DNA of 34,198 nucleotides from Sphaeroforma arctica JP610 (GCF_001186125.1 NW_014040265.1:36164-70361); one strand, 5' to 3'; counted from the stretch's first letter, positions 11,060 to 25,000 are shown. Notes: generated by a model not told the origin, from the letters alone. A program made the numbers and translations.

Positions 11060-12390
11060 ACCTGGAAAAATCCCCCTCACAATTCCCATCCTTAAAGTAC
11101 CTAAGCCTCCAGTTGCTGCAGAGTTCAGGCCGATCTCGCTCACACAGATCTTCAGATGGATTTTTGAAATAACAATTTTCCAACCTTTCACACTCACCCA
11201 GCCTTCAAATTTTGTAGATCCCAAGCCGGCTACATACTTAAATAATCTGCCACATGACATGCACTCACACTTCATGACCGTATATCCTACCATATCCGAA
11301 ACCGAGGCTCGTCAAAGCGCAACCATCTTGTTGTTCTGGACTTTAAACATGCTTACGATAGAGTTAATTACAAGCGATTGTTACATCTCCTACGGCTCAG
11401 AGGCGTCCCTATCCTAATCACCGTTATGTGCGCAAATCTTCTGGAGAATCAGAGCGCCAGGGTTTTATACCAAAGCAAGTTATGCGCGACGTTCTCCCGC
11501 CGTAGAGGTCTTCCACTAGGATCACCAATTATGCTCCTACTTTTCAATGTCTACATTGACCCACTGGCTTGGCAACTTGAGAAGTTCTGTGAAGATGCTT
11601 CTCTTCTCCTTGCCGACGATATATTTCTGTATCACCATGACACAAGCACACTCTAAATTCTGCTAAATTGCTGTCAAAGTTGGGCAGATGACTGAATTAA
11701 AGTGTGGCTTTATTCCCGGATATCAAGATGGACGTCCCTCTGATTTTGCTATTAGACCTATCCCGATAGTAGTCACATACAAATATAAAGAAATTCCATG
11801 CCACACTCATGGAATTCTACGGAAGCTCTAAATAGCAAACTCAGCAAAGCAGCACAAATTGGCTGCTCTTTTGGATTCCACGCTGGCCCCCAACTACACC
11901 CATGTACCAAACCACTGCTATATAAGACATTTATGTAATCCAAGATCGTTTTGAGATTGAGTATCATCGAACTGCCACCCCGTGGAGCTCAGACTTCCAC
12001 AATCTAACCAGTTTGACATCTATACTTACCATAATGATGTGATCCTAAAGTGCGCAGCTACCATTTTTAACTGCAAAAATCTTCCACAAGAAATTCCATT
12101 CCACACTCATGGAATTCTACGGAAGCTCTAACTAGCAAACTCAGCAAAGCAGCACAAATTGCCTGCTCTTTTGGATTCCACGCTGGCCCCCAACTACACC
12201 CATGTACCAAACCACTGCTATATAAGACATTCATGTAATCCAAGATCGTTTTGAGATTGAGTATCATCGAACTGCCACCCCGTGGAGCTCAGACTTCCAC
12301 AATCTAACCAGTTTGACATCTATATTTATCATAATGATGTGATCCTAAAGTGCGCAGCTACCATTTTTAACTGCAAAAATCTTCCACCAG
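11060..12390 (+). pseudogene. Decayed LINE-type (non-LTR) reverse transcriptase
   Basis: Several reverse-transcriptase blocks of the LINE class appear in order but in different frames. These are IPILKVPKP followed by EFRPISLTQIF (11070-11160), VVLDFKHAYDRVNYKRLLHLL (11330-11388, first catalytic Asp region), RRGLPLGSPIMLLLFNVYID (about 11501-11560), and LLADDIFLYHHD (about 11606-11640), where LADD stands for the usual (F/Y)xDD. Next come CQSWADD and a YKYKEIP stretch (about 11670-11795), typical of the segment after the active site. Frameshifts and stops separate the blocks, so the copy is dead. The thumb-like region lies in the 300-bp tandem duplication that follows. Neither end of the element is defined, and no endonuclease domain was seen. 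Confidence 0.8.
11788..12387. repeat. 300-bp tandem duplication (two copies)
   Basis: Bases 11788-12087 and 12088-12387 are two adjacent copies of exactly 300 bp, differing at about six positions by eye. The first copy continues from the LINE reverse-transcriptase remnant, so the duplication arose inside that element. A period divisible by 3 keeps the frame. Confidence 0.95.
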
Positions 12391-13570
12391 CCAACAAACC
12401 CTCTCTAAGTGTAAAACCCTACTTCGTTTTGTTTTAGGGGGTTTTTTTTGCTAAACCCTAAAAAACTATCGCGATATCTCAGTGGGACGACTTGGGGCCT
12501 TTTGTACCGCTCTTCGGCCCCAGACCATCCCCTCAAATCGGTATTTCTCCACCCAAATATTAGGCTACATATGGCATCGTACGCTCGGCTATCGTGCCTC
12601 GCCTTTCATGGCCCTACCAACAGAACGTATATCCAAATGGCTGTCAAAGCCAGCAAATGTTGAGAACAAAATCGCAACAGATTCCAGGCCAATACTGTCA
12701 CCTAACCGTACAGCACGAGCACACAAATGCTACTGCACGATAGGGATACTAAGAACTATGTGGATAACGTCTTCACGTCGCACCAAGCCCAAGTTGTTCT
12801 TGTCAAACTACTATGGTGCTTTAACACTTTCTGGTTCATGATGTCTACCAATGTGACCGGAACTCTTGGTGGTCTTCGGTGGCCGCAACACACTGATATC
12901 ACCGCCACGACATCACACTCCAATCGCTTAAAAGACTTCCTTCAAATACTGCTGGGTCCCACCCATCATGGTACAGACACCATAATTTCGTGGTTAGCTG
13001 ACAAAGACAAGTGGATACATTTGGCAGTAAACCACTCTCACCTTAAATACTTCTTCATACCGCGAAACCAACCCCTACCCAGCCCTATAGCAGCAAAAAA
13101 AACATATTACATTACCCATATTCATACGTCCTATACTAGAATACCTTCATATCACAAAGGTATTTCACTCTCAGCCTCATACCCATCCCACAATTATCCC
13201 AACAAACTCCCACACAATGCACCGACTTGGCTCTGCCTGGATCCCTAATGGTAGAATCCTGGCTATGGCGAGACTCTGTCAAAGACTCCTATTTATTGCT
13301 ATTGGACTTGCTGTAAAACCCCCGCAACTACAACATCCTAATGCTATACTCCTAGCAATCCTCCATGACCGCATCCTTCCACTGCCTTTCCAGGGTGGAC
13401 CGGCTACTTCTAGATCGCACACACTGTTCTTTGTTGCTATGGTCCCTAGCTGCCTCCTTCTTAGTTTTACTACAAAGTGGCACACACTCTACCCTATATT
13501 AATTGAAATAATCAACGCTATTGATCCTTTGTCCCATCGCATCGCTACTAAGCCAGTAGTGTGATTAGGC
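12388..13570 (+). other. Unassigned ORF patches, perhaps the tail of the LINE
   Basis: Overlapping plus-strand open stretches (12482-12841, 12727-13248, 13217-13564) follow the LINE remnant in the same orientation with similar codon texture. They may be its decayed 3' part, but I recognise no domain. Near 12410-12465 the sequence holds telomere-like pieces in opposite orientations (AAACCCT and TTTTAGGG). Confidence 0.3.
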
Positions 13571-15358
13571 AAACGTCCATAACACTTAGTATGGAACAAG
13601 TTGCCGCTCCATGCCTCCAAATCTTTAGCTATCTCAACTAACTTTAATGTGTATTGTATGCTACCATGAATTGCTGCTCGAGATGTCCAAGAACGTAGTA
13701 GATTTTCAATTCACTCTCTATTGCAATAAATATGAACAAAAAAAATCAATGTCTTGTCAGTATATGATAAGGCGGTAAAAGCAAAGTTACATTTGCCAAA
13801 ACCTCATATATTTATGGCAAGTCAGTCCTAAGATATATGTACAGGTCGGTCATATGGGACCGTCTTGCACGTCAAGAGCACTTACTGTCAAGTCATGACA
13901 CTTGACACCAAGGGGCTGCAGTATTTTCTTATAGTCATCAACCTGGGTTACCGGGAAATCCATTGATCATTTCGGTTTCCCTCACTAGCAAATGAGATAA
14001 ATTATTCTAAATAACGAAATTACGTTAGGGATATTAATTTTCCTCGTGCCAACTGTTTACCCACAGTCACACACTAGAGGACTGTTAGCTTGATTTAAGC
14101 AAGACGTCCTTGAGGTTAAAAGCATTCGCTAAAATGGCGAAAAACGAGATATTCTTGAGATTTTAAAGCCAATAGGGTTTAAAGTTCATTTTCTTTTTAG
14201 ACAAATTTTAGCTTCAAATCAAATTAACTGAACATTAAGGCTCTATAGCTATATGCAGCTATAGTGCATAGAAGTAGGAAAATGGCTTAATAAAGAGTGG
14301 AACAATGACCCAAGAGGTCAGTTGTTTACAGTCCAGTTTAAACATACTTGTAAAAATTTATTAATTCTTTTACAGAGATACGATGGATTAAAATTAAAAT
14401 GACGATATTAGGATCGTTTTCAATTAACTATCCAATTAATAGTGATTCATTATACGTGCTAGGCGTCGTCACTTTTCTATGCCTTATTAATCAATAAATA
14501 TATTACTCTCAAACAAACAGTAAACCACGCTGATTCTTATTTTGTTCTGAATTATACTGTATTTGACTATAACAACTGTTACTATGGAATTCACTTCACG
14601 AAGGAGCACTACAACACTATTTGTGTGGATCCTTATAAACTTGAAGCTATGATTGATTTGTGCTAGGTTTACTGTTTCTTTCCAATTGATTGATACGTCT
14701 GTTATTTTCTCGTGCTTCTGATATTTTAGGTACAGATTGTTTTATTTCTACGAAGTTTCATCTCTGCGGCAATAGTCCGCGCTCAGACACTTGATCCACT
14801 TTCGGCCGACGTATTGTTTCATCGATGTTCATCATGCATTTGGCATTCTTATTCTGTCGTAAAGTCTTGTCTATGGTGTATGGTTTTATCGTGTCATTGC
14901 GGGATATTTTGGATCTGATTGACGTTTTAATAAAGTCACCCACTCCGATAATTTGATACGATATGTAGCCTGCTGATTCAAATTTCCGTTGCATATAATT
15001 TAATCCTGCACGCGAGTGATCGCTTGCTTTCAATCTAACAGAGAATCTTGGATCCAATTTTGAAATGTTTCATCTTTTCTGTTGCCGTTTCTTTTGTCTA
15101 TAGTTTTGCTCTTCTTATCCGACAGTGTCAAAACTGAAATATAACTATGTACTGATTTTTGGCAAGTAGAGTACCTGTGTAAACGCATCCCATTGCAATC
15201 CGTATCGCAATGAAGGTCTATTGTTTAAATACAGCGTTTACCTTATGTTCAGTTACTGTTAGTACTGTTCAGTAATATGAAGTATAATACCTGGAAGTTA
15301 TGCCACCTATCAAGAGTATGCTTGTATATCCTAGATCTCACATATTCTCTTACACCAT

Positions 15359-15433
15359 GCAGGTATTCTGACTGATCGATGATTTGGCACGCAGGTATTC
15401 TGACTGATCGATGATTTGGCACGCAGGTATTCT
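15359..15433. repeat. 32-bp direct repeat, 2.3 copies
   Basis: A unit beginning GCAGGTATTCTGACTGATCG occurs at 15359-15390 and 15391-15422, followed by an 11-base partial copy. The two full copies are identical, which suggests a recent duplication. Confidence 0.95.
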
Positions 15434-15904
15434 TTATCTGTCAATAACATACCACGGTTCTCGCTCAAATTACCTCGTTATTGGACTAATCACCAAGTTT
15501 TACTCGGGCCTTGCCCTGAATTTTCATATAATGTTCGTCATATAATAATAATAAATCATCCATCGTAGATTTCCATATTGTTCATATAACTCCCCTCCTG
15601 ATTGAGCTTTTAGAATAGAAATCGATTCATACGCTTTTATTGTTATTTAGAGTGGCAGGAAGCCTAAAATATTCTGGGAGGATTCGATGATCAAACGCCA
15701 GAAAGGAATGGTATCTTCACATTGACAAACAACTTGATAGACAAAAATCTTCGAAACCCTGATATAGAAATTTAGTTGTCGTTTATGTATGGGTCGCTAT
15801 GACACGAGCAGACTGAGGCGTATTAGCCCATACCAAGAGGTACGACATTAATAGTAAAGAATATCTCAGTATAGACCTCTGAAGCAGATCTACGAATTAT
15901 GTAT

Positions 15905-15910
15905 TTTATT
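15905..15910 (-). promoter_or_regulatory. Polyadenylation signal of the ABC transporter gene
   Basis: TTTATT on the plus strand reads AATAAA in the gene direction, about 35 nt after the TAA stop. Position and AT-rich surroundings fit a eukaryotic cleavage/polyadenylation signal. This is inference from the motif only. Confidence 0.55.
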
Positions 15911-15944
15911 AACACTTAAAAAAATATGAATTCCCGATTTTAAA

Positions 15945-16033
15945 TTATACAGGCTGTACTGCATTAAGTTTCGCAAATTCGCCACCCATTGCTACCAACT
16001 CGTCAAATTTGCCTTGCTCGACGATAACACCAT
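15945..16033 (-). CDS. ABC transporter exon 26 (C-terminus)
   Basis: Encodes [19 protein letters not shown] and ends ...NAVQPV with TAA at 15945-15947. Acceptor CTCCAG. The ending matches the usual length of the family's C-terminus. Confidence 0.94.
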
Positions 16034-19000
16034 CTGGAGTGGGGATAAGGGAATGAACGAACGTGAGATGTATTGTCAAACATAATTGGGAAATGTACAC
16101 TGTGGGTGTAATAGCACCTTTCCACGTGCTTTTTATATTATCTGGCAAAGCATAACACTGTTCAACATGCAAGGCATGATGCGTTTTGAGTACAGCTGTG
16201 AATCAGCATGAGATCGGGCAGTATTCACGCGAAATCAGAAACCAGGGGCAATTAAAATCAGAAACACACCACAAACATACAGACACGCGCTTCACCATCA
16301 CACAGATCTGAAAACAAAAAAATCAAACGAATGGCACGAGTATCATATATTCATCCAAGTTGGAAGCTGGCCAAGGTGTATTCGGACACACAAGCATAAA
16401 ATGTTTTGCACACCGTGACTAGCCTGCAACTGTCCCGAAGCCTTTTTTAAACTCCCAACCTCCCCCCAAAAAATCATAGCTGCGTCATTTTTACGCACAC
16501 ACGGGATAACACCTTCATACACCCAACTCTTATATCAAACGATGACATACTCTTGATTACAGCTATCTTATCGGCGTTCTTAATAGTGGTCAAGCGGTGA
16601 GCAACAATGATTGTGGTTCGTCTCTGAGCTGCCAACAACTTGTCCAGCGCATCCTGTACAACGCGTTCACTCTCCGCGTCCAGGGCCGAAGTCGCCTCAT
16701 CAAGCAGTAGAATACTAGACAAAAGTACACAGTTATGAGATTCAACAACTCTTGGCAGATATGTTTCTGTGTGAAAAGTGTGTTAAGAAACAAAAAAAAT
16801 ACGGACTAGAAATACAGTATATGCATTTTACGAGAGAAACCTGCTGATAAACCAACACTGTCAATTGAACCTGTACTCGTCGTGCTTAAACTTTGAAGAT
16901 TAAGAACTTGCCGGCCCTGTGCTGATAGTATCGGGATAGCAGGCGCGAGAACATACCGTGGGTTCTGAATGATGGCTCTAGCTATGGCCACACGCTGCTT
17001 CTGCCCACCCGACAACTGTGCACCCCTGTCACCCACTAACGTCTCGTACCCATCGGGGAAGTCCATGATGAAGTCTGAAGTGTATAGTGTAGTATGATTA
17101 ATTGGTCCATGATAAAGTCTGAAGTGTATAGTATAGTATGATTAATTGGGGTGTTGTGTTTGTATCGGCGCGTGGGTGATTCACTTAGAACGAGACTGGC
17201 ATGTTTTGCTTTAGGGTTTGGGGTTTGTTCTAATGAGAGCGTGTGCAGTGCCTTTGTGGACAAAGCCTGCACTGGTCAAAGATTGGCCTGTATTTGGCCT
17301 GCAACAGTATCTGAGTGATTCCAAATCATTTTACTATTATTAAGATGCGGTGTCAAGAAGCGATACAGAAAAAGGCCGAATCATATCAAGACCACTCACA
17401 ATGTGACAACAAACGACACAAACCGGGTACTTACTGTGTGCGTTCGCGGACTTGGCAGCATTTACAACCTCTTCAGAGGTGGCGCCTGGCTTGCCAGTAG
17501 CAATGTTAGACATGATTGTGCCACCAAACAGCACCGGTTCTTGGCCCACCAGCCCCACTTGAGAACGCAGCCAACTGGGTGAGGGACATGACAGGTGGGG
17601 TGAACAACCAATCAGCAGAGAATAATGTCAAGGAAAAGCTCGTATTTATCGCATACGCCGTGATACACAATGTGCATCTCTCATACACAGCATGAGAGAT
17701 GCACATTGTGAATGTTAATATCCGGTGAGTTCCAAGGTTTGAGCCTTAATACTATCGGCGGTGGTAGGGTATCTCCCCATCCAATCAGTGGGGAGTATGT
17801 TTGCCCACAAGTGATTGGCGGGAGGTGCAGTCGACAGAAGGCTATCGATAGTAAGTAAATATCTGGCTATTTCAGTGGGTGTTCGACAATACCCCGAACC
17901 CAAACCCAAGCCAAACCGACTATACTATTATCGCTGACAAAGTGGCTTGCTATACATACTTCACGTTGAGTTCTGTTAAATCCACTCCATCCAGGTACAC
18001 CTGTCCGGCGTTGGGGTCGTAGAAGCGCTCCACCAGAGAGATGATCGTCGATTTACCACTGCCTGCAAGTCGAAAGGGTAGAGACAAGGATGAATATATA
18101 CGTCTATAACTTCAGATAATCGAGCCTATGTGGCTTGGATGCCGAGTCGTAGGATGTCAAAGGATACCATGAGGAGAAAAGATTGACATCCGAACCAGTG
18201 CGCTACGGTACGGTGCATGATAGAAGACAAATAGTCTCTGTGCAAATTTAGTAGTATCTATCTACAGACGGCATCAAACGCACACACAGACGCACAGGCA
18301 CATTCACACACCCCACTTGACACACAGCACCTCTCTCTCACTCTCTCTCTAACACACACACACACATCCACGCTCACCTGATTCACCGACGAGTGCCACA
18401 GTCTGGCCCTCACCAATGTCCAAGTTGTAGCCCTTCAGAATACGTTGCAGTGGTCGTGAGGGGTATTTGAAGTGGACGTTCTTCACCTCAATGTGTCCCT
18501 GAGTCGCTTTCGGCTGTGCGCCTTCGAATGACGAGATGTCAATGTCGGGCACACGGTCGACGACCTGAGCATCGGAGATGTGAGTGAGTGTGTGGGTGTG
18601 TGAGTGTGTGTGGGTGCGTGTCTCTGTTGTGTGTGTGGGTGTGTGTATCTGTTGTGCGAGTGTAAGAGTGAGCTAGTGTGTGTATGTGTTTATCTGTAAA
18701 GGGCCCAGTGATAATAATAGTTTATAGATACATCAATAGATACTTATAATGTGTAATGTGCAGAATAGCATTTCTACCTAACAATCCAAAACTCAGCAGA
18801 AAGCGAAAAGGGGAAAATCTATCTATCAATCCAAAACTCAGAAAAGGGGAAAATCTATCTATCAATCCAAAACTCTGCAGAAAAGGGGAAAATCTATCTA
18901 TCAATCCAAAACTCTCAGAAAAGGGAAAAATCTATCTATCAATCCAAAACTCTCAGAAAAGGGGAAATCTATCTATCAATTCAAAAGGTTTTTAGTTTTA

Positions 19001-22000
19001 GCTGACCCACAGGGTATCTGTCCACACACACCACATCCGATCAAATCGCTGAGAGAGATTGCACATCGATCTTAGCGGCCATGCTTCTAAACCACTTGCC
19101 CTATAATGTACACACACACACACACACACTGACCTGTACACGTGTACACAACGCAATATCATGAATACTCTCCAGCTACTCACCATGAAGATCTTGCGCG
19201 CGGCATCGTTTGCGGCTGTGCTGTCGGTCATAAACGACGATGTCTGTGCCAAACCCATGGCAGCGAACATTATAGCCATCAGAGACTTTAGGCACTCGTC
19301 GAACGTGATCTCACCTTTACCTACTAAGGTGCCTCCGTACCTACACATTGAGTGTGTTCATTTTTATTGCTAGGCGTCAATGGTGTGGAATACTGGCAGG
19401 GAGGCTCGTACACTGTGACGGTTGTTCAATTAGTAATATGTAATTTTTAACTATGTTTGTTCAATTAGTTAATACTATGTAATTTTTAAGTATGTTTGTT
19501 CAATTAGTTAATACTATGTAATTTTTAACTATGTTTGCTCAATTAGTTAATACTATGTAACTTTTAACTATGTTTGTTCAATTAGTTAATACTATGTAAT
19601 GTTCAACTATGTTTGTTTAATTAGTTAATATTATGTGCCTCTCAGCAGCTTGTGACACTTCAAACGTCTGATTCCATTATTATTTATATATGTATAACAA
19701 CGTGCCATACATACTGTGTATATACGATATATAACGTAACATATCTAACCTAAAACCATACCAGAATACGAGCGCATAGCCACCGAACGAGATGAACTGG
19801 GTCATGCCCACAGAGAACCCACCAATCATGCCCTTCTTCACCGTTTCTTTGGTGTTGGTTTGCAGAGCCGTCTGCCAGCGGTGGAATAACGTTGGTGGAA
19901 TAACGTTGGTGTAAGTAACGTTGGCGAACTACAGTAGTGATAGGCGGTAGGTTGTAGGGAATGCAGATAGAGCTCACTACATTTGTATCTCGTAGACTGC
20001 CTGCTCCTCGCAGCAGGTAATACAGTACTGCTAAGGTCGTTCTGTATACCTACATCATCCGCTTATAAGTGTGCTAAGGTGCCTGGCCATAGAGTGTAGG
20101 TACGTGCGTGCTGCTGAGATTGTAATAAATCAGTCGAACCGACTGATAATAAGAGAGCGGCTATGCAGCCCATTTTTTCTTTCCAAACACTAAAGATGTT
20201 GTCTCGCTCAACTCGAATGAAATTTAAAAAACTAAAGTATAAACACACCGCATATATAAATATATATATATATGAGGTATATACATATATATATGTATAT
20301 ATACAGATAGACTTATATGAATATATGTGATAACATAATTTTGACGACGACGTTCAAGCTTGCCAGAACGGACTCTCCATCCCGATCTAAATATAGATAC
20401 CTGGTAATTGGCGGCAATGGGCCTTTGCAAACCAAACGCCTTCACAGTCCTGATGTTACCCACAGCCTCAGTGGCGAGTTTGCCTGACGCAGCCACCGAG
20501 TCATTGGCGTCTTTTGCACCCGCTTGGATGAATTTGATCTGAATGTTCCGATAATAAGACACGAATAAATTAGGACCAATCATGATTTAGAGACGGACAC
20601 CAGCCGCATAATTCTGTTCCGTTATATTGAGTACAAAATGTGTTGTATCGGGATTTAACTCGGTGGGAACTACTACAGTGTGTGTGTGAGTAAGAGAACG
20701 AAACCAGTACTACATAGGCATGAGAGTGCATGGGGTGAGACCAAGGAAGGTCTGCTAATGCCAAAGCTAGACTGTAAACAGTGAATATAAAGATACTAAT
20801 ACAAATAGAAAGATACTATAATACAAAGGTAGTAGACAGGTACTATAATACAAGTATAGTAGACTGTTAATATAATACAAGTATAGTAGACAGGTACTAT
20901 AATACAAGTATAGTAGACAGTCACTATAATACAAGTATAGTAGACAGTCACTATAATACAAGTATAGTAGACAGTTACTATAATACAAGTATAGTAGTAA
21001 TTACTATAATACAAGTATAGTAGAAAATTACTATAATACAAGCATAGAAGACAGTCACTATAATACAAGTATAGTTGACAGTTACTATAATACAAACACT
21101 TCGACACTTAGCAAGAGCGGGAACACAGCCAGCAGTACGGCACCACCAGGGTGACCACCGAACTACCCAGCACAGAGAGCCGATACGACCCAGGACTTAC
21201 CTATTACGTCAAGCGTCAACTACACCCCCGAGTACAATACACCACACAAATATCAGACATATCACCTATCTGAAACGGACAAGAACCCTGGTACTAACAC
21301 CGTACATCGCTCCAGTACACATACGCACACACAGCTTCTATACACACCACCACCTCACATCCATCCTCACCCACTCACCTGCAGGATACTGACACCCCCC
21401 CATATCCCCACACACTCACCTGCAGGATACTGACACCCCCCCATATCCCCACACACTCACCTGCAGGATACTGACACCCCCCCACATCCTCACCCACCCA
21501 CCTGCAAGGTACTGACACCCACCCACATCCTCACCCACCCACCTGCAAGGTACTGACACCCCCCCACATCCTCACCCACCCACCTGCAAGGTACTGACAC
21601 CCCGCCCATCCTCACACAGCCACCTGCAAGGTGCTGACACCCACCCACATGCTCACCCACCCACCTGCAAGGTACTGACACCCCCCCACACACCCACCTG
21701 CAAGGTACTGACACCCCCCCACACACCCACCTGCAAGGTACTGACACCCCCCACATCCTCACCCACTCACCTGCAAGGTACTGACACCCCGCCCATCCTC
21801 ACACAGCCACCTGCAGGGTACTTACAACCCCTCACATCCCCACACAGCCACCTACAGGGTACTAACACCCCCCCACACACCCACCTGCAAAGGTGCTGAC
21901 ACCCACCCACATGCTCACCCACCCACCTGCAAGGTACTGACACCCCCCCACATCCCCACACACCCACCTGCAAGGTACTGACACCGATCAACAGCGGGAA

Positions 22001-25000
22001 CAGGGCCAACAGCACCAGCGTCACCTTCCAACTACCCAACACAAAGGCAATGACCATAGCCGTCACGAGTGTAGACATATTCTGCACAATACGCCCCTGG
22101 TTTTGTCCGCTCACGTCCTTGACCAGTGTGGCGTCGGTGGCCAAACGGGCTGTTAGAGAACCCGTGTTGTTGCTCTCATCGTCGAAAAAGGCGATATCCT
22201 GTGTTTGTTTGTTTGTGTGTGTGTGGAGAGAGGGAAAAGTTAGTTTATGTGATGATTTGAATGTAGAGATATGAATGTAAGGTCAAGGCGATGCGATCAG
22301 AGAGTCGAACAAAGAATGGAACGATGCACGTGCGACGCTTGAAGTATATAAATAGGTAATGCCTTTTGATGTTGTTTCCGTTGTCGAAGCGTATCCGGTA
22401 TCCTCTTCAAAGTTGAACGAGCATATATATATATATATATATATATACATACATATATACATACATACATATACATACACACCCACCCACCCACCCACAC
22501 ACACATATATATATATATAACCCGACATCGCTGCGTGTTGGTATCAGTGGATAAAGGAAGCGGCCCGAGAAGCGGTATATGACAATGTGGGATATAGGAT
22601 AGACCACATGCAGGGACAAGTAAAGGACGAGTATCGTTTGATAATACGACAATATCCAATCAGTTAAGTCTCATCGCACGAACTCTCACACACACGTACA
22701 AGTGCCGAACCTCAAACACGCACCCCAGCTACCTCGAGGAATTGGCACACATTGAACGAATCAGCAACAAAAAATTTATCACAACCGACGATCCTATTTT
22801 CGAAATCGAATTGAAGCAGTACACACCGCAACAAAGCACACACTCGAGTGGTTGGATACACCTGGACGAATCAGACACGAGTATTTTAACCCACCTGGAC
22901 GAATCAGACACGAGTATTTTAACCCACCTGACGAATCAGACACGAGTATTTTAACCCATCTGACGAATTAGAAACGAATATTTTAACCCACCTGACGAAT
23001 CAGATTGGAGAACGTCATGACCCGCAGGCGCGTGACGAGCTTCTCACCGGCATACGAAAAGATGTACGTCTGGAAGAACATCAGCACACCCGCGACTATA
23101 GCCAGAATGACAAAGTCTAACGCGGCCGCACTCATCTGGTCGTAGAGCGTCTCCTTAGGGGCAGTACCCAGTACGTTGATGATGTTGGTTAGCATGACGC
23201 TCATGACTGGGAAGACGGCTCCATTCAGCTGCAGGGTGGTATGGGTAGTACGGGTCATTCAGGGTTTTAGGGTTTAGGGTTGGGTGTACATGAGAAAAAG
23301 GATGCGACGATAAGGGAACACCCCAAATTTAAAAGAGACAAGTGATTCAAGAGAGTGTATAGAGGTGTGGGATGGCGGGACTAAAAGTAGGAGGGTATCT
23401 GGTAGAGGGACGTGGATCGACACATTGCAACACTTCGAACCCACTGTGCGAGTTTTAGTATCTATGCAACCCGTCAGAGAAGACTTTCGCTCAGGAGATA
23501 GATATATACATGCAATCAACACCTCGTGTACCTATATATGACCTCGATATACACGACCACATACTCATGTAGGTGAACAGACGTATAAGTATAGATAGGA
23601 TATGCGCCCTTGATCAGTGTGCTTGTTTAAGTACGCCAAGAAAAAACAATATTTGGATTCTTAAATACTACCCCAGAATTTTGACGAAAAAACGCATGCA
23701 ACTTTATACTTCATCTATATATATACATATACATATATATAAAATGGTTGTTTACGAGTTTCATTTCTAGAATACAACAATCTGGAACCGAAATTCATAT
23801 CAGGTCAAAATGAATAAGAAACACTCGAAAGATTGCTGAATTCATTTACCTCCATACTTGTGTATAAATACATAGATACACACACACGCACACACACACA
23901 TACATATATACGTACATACATAAAAACATAAATATATATATATATACAAATAACAATATGATATACATACATAGTACACAGTAGATACAAAAGTACAAGA
24001 CACTATCCAGTCGAGCGCACATACCGCAGCCGCAAACATGCCCAGTATCATGAACATGCGCACTGGTTTATTGAGGCTCCAAATACGGCGAGTCAACTCC
24101 CAGCCCTGTGCGCCTTCGTCGACGGGTTGAGCCTCGGGATCCTCCTCTGTTAACCCCACATTAGAGTCCTCTTTAATGCCCATCGAACAGCCATCACAAT
24201 TAAGTTAGCGGGTACGTGCAATAAATAACCTCAAGAGTCTGTACTGACACTTTAATGACCATTGAAGCTTTAATTAAGTTAGCGTGTATGCACGATGGTC
24301 CCCCCACGGCCGTTTGTATGGAATATAGACATGCTTGCGGATGCGTGTGTGCGTATGTGGGTTGTATATACACTTGTGCATGTAAGGATCGTCATATAGG
24401 TCAGTCAGCAGCGGTTGGATTGTGAGTTTGGCTGATACACATGCGTGCGTACGCAATCGACTTAAACGCATCTGTACGTCTATCTTTAGTGACCATCTTT
24501 ATGGTAGACAGACGGATGATAGTAGAGCAGGGGACCAGCCCGTAGGCACATGTGTGATAGTGTGGGAAGAGTGGTAGTCACTATATCGCCGGTGTAAATA
24601 GAGGGATATGGTAGGTGACTTTTTGATAGATGTATGTCTGTTTTGTTTGGTCGTTGCGTACACCCATAGGGTATGAAATAGTATACGAGCGTACTCATGT
24701 TGACTTACATATACGTTAACACTCGAGCAAGCAACAAGCAGAGTGCATGAAAGCTCGTGTCCCCACACGAAGATCACAGAAAAGAATACACTGTTTGTAC
24801 AGTACACCAATCTCGTGGTGGTTGTCAAAATCTAGCGAGAACACAAAAACACACATGTATATATGCATATGCATATATATATATATATATATGTATGTAT
24901 ATATATATATATACATATATATATATGTAAGCTGAACACACACACACACACACACATATATATACATTTATATATATATATATATATACATATATATACA

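Larger units (their letters stand above)
13571..15944. other. Unassigned spacer downstream of the transporter gene
   Basis: No intact gene. A minus-strand open frame of about 100 codons (15070-14758) has coding-like composition with many charged residues, but no recognised domain and no ATG near its start; it could be an exon or a pseudogene fragment. The rest is AT-rich and includes the 32-bp repeat at 15359-15433 and the polyadenylation signal of the transporter gene. Confidence 0.4.

Noticed and set aside
20767-21107. Open frames with repeated [10 protein letters not shown]-like peptides
   Set aside because: They come from the 27-bp intronic minisatellite, not from a repeat protein gene.
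21490-21762. Open frame with repeated VSVPCRWV units
   Set aside because: It is the readthrough of the exon 17 donor-junction array within intron 17; interesting as a repeat, but not a gene.
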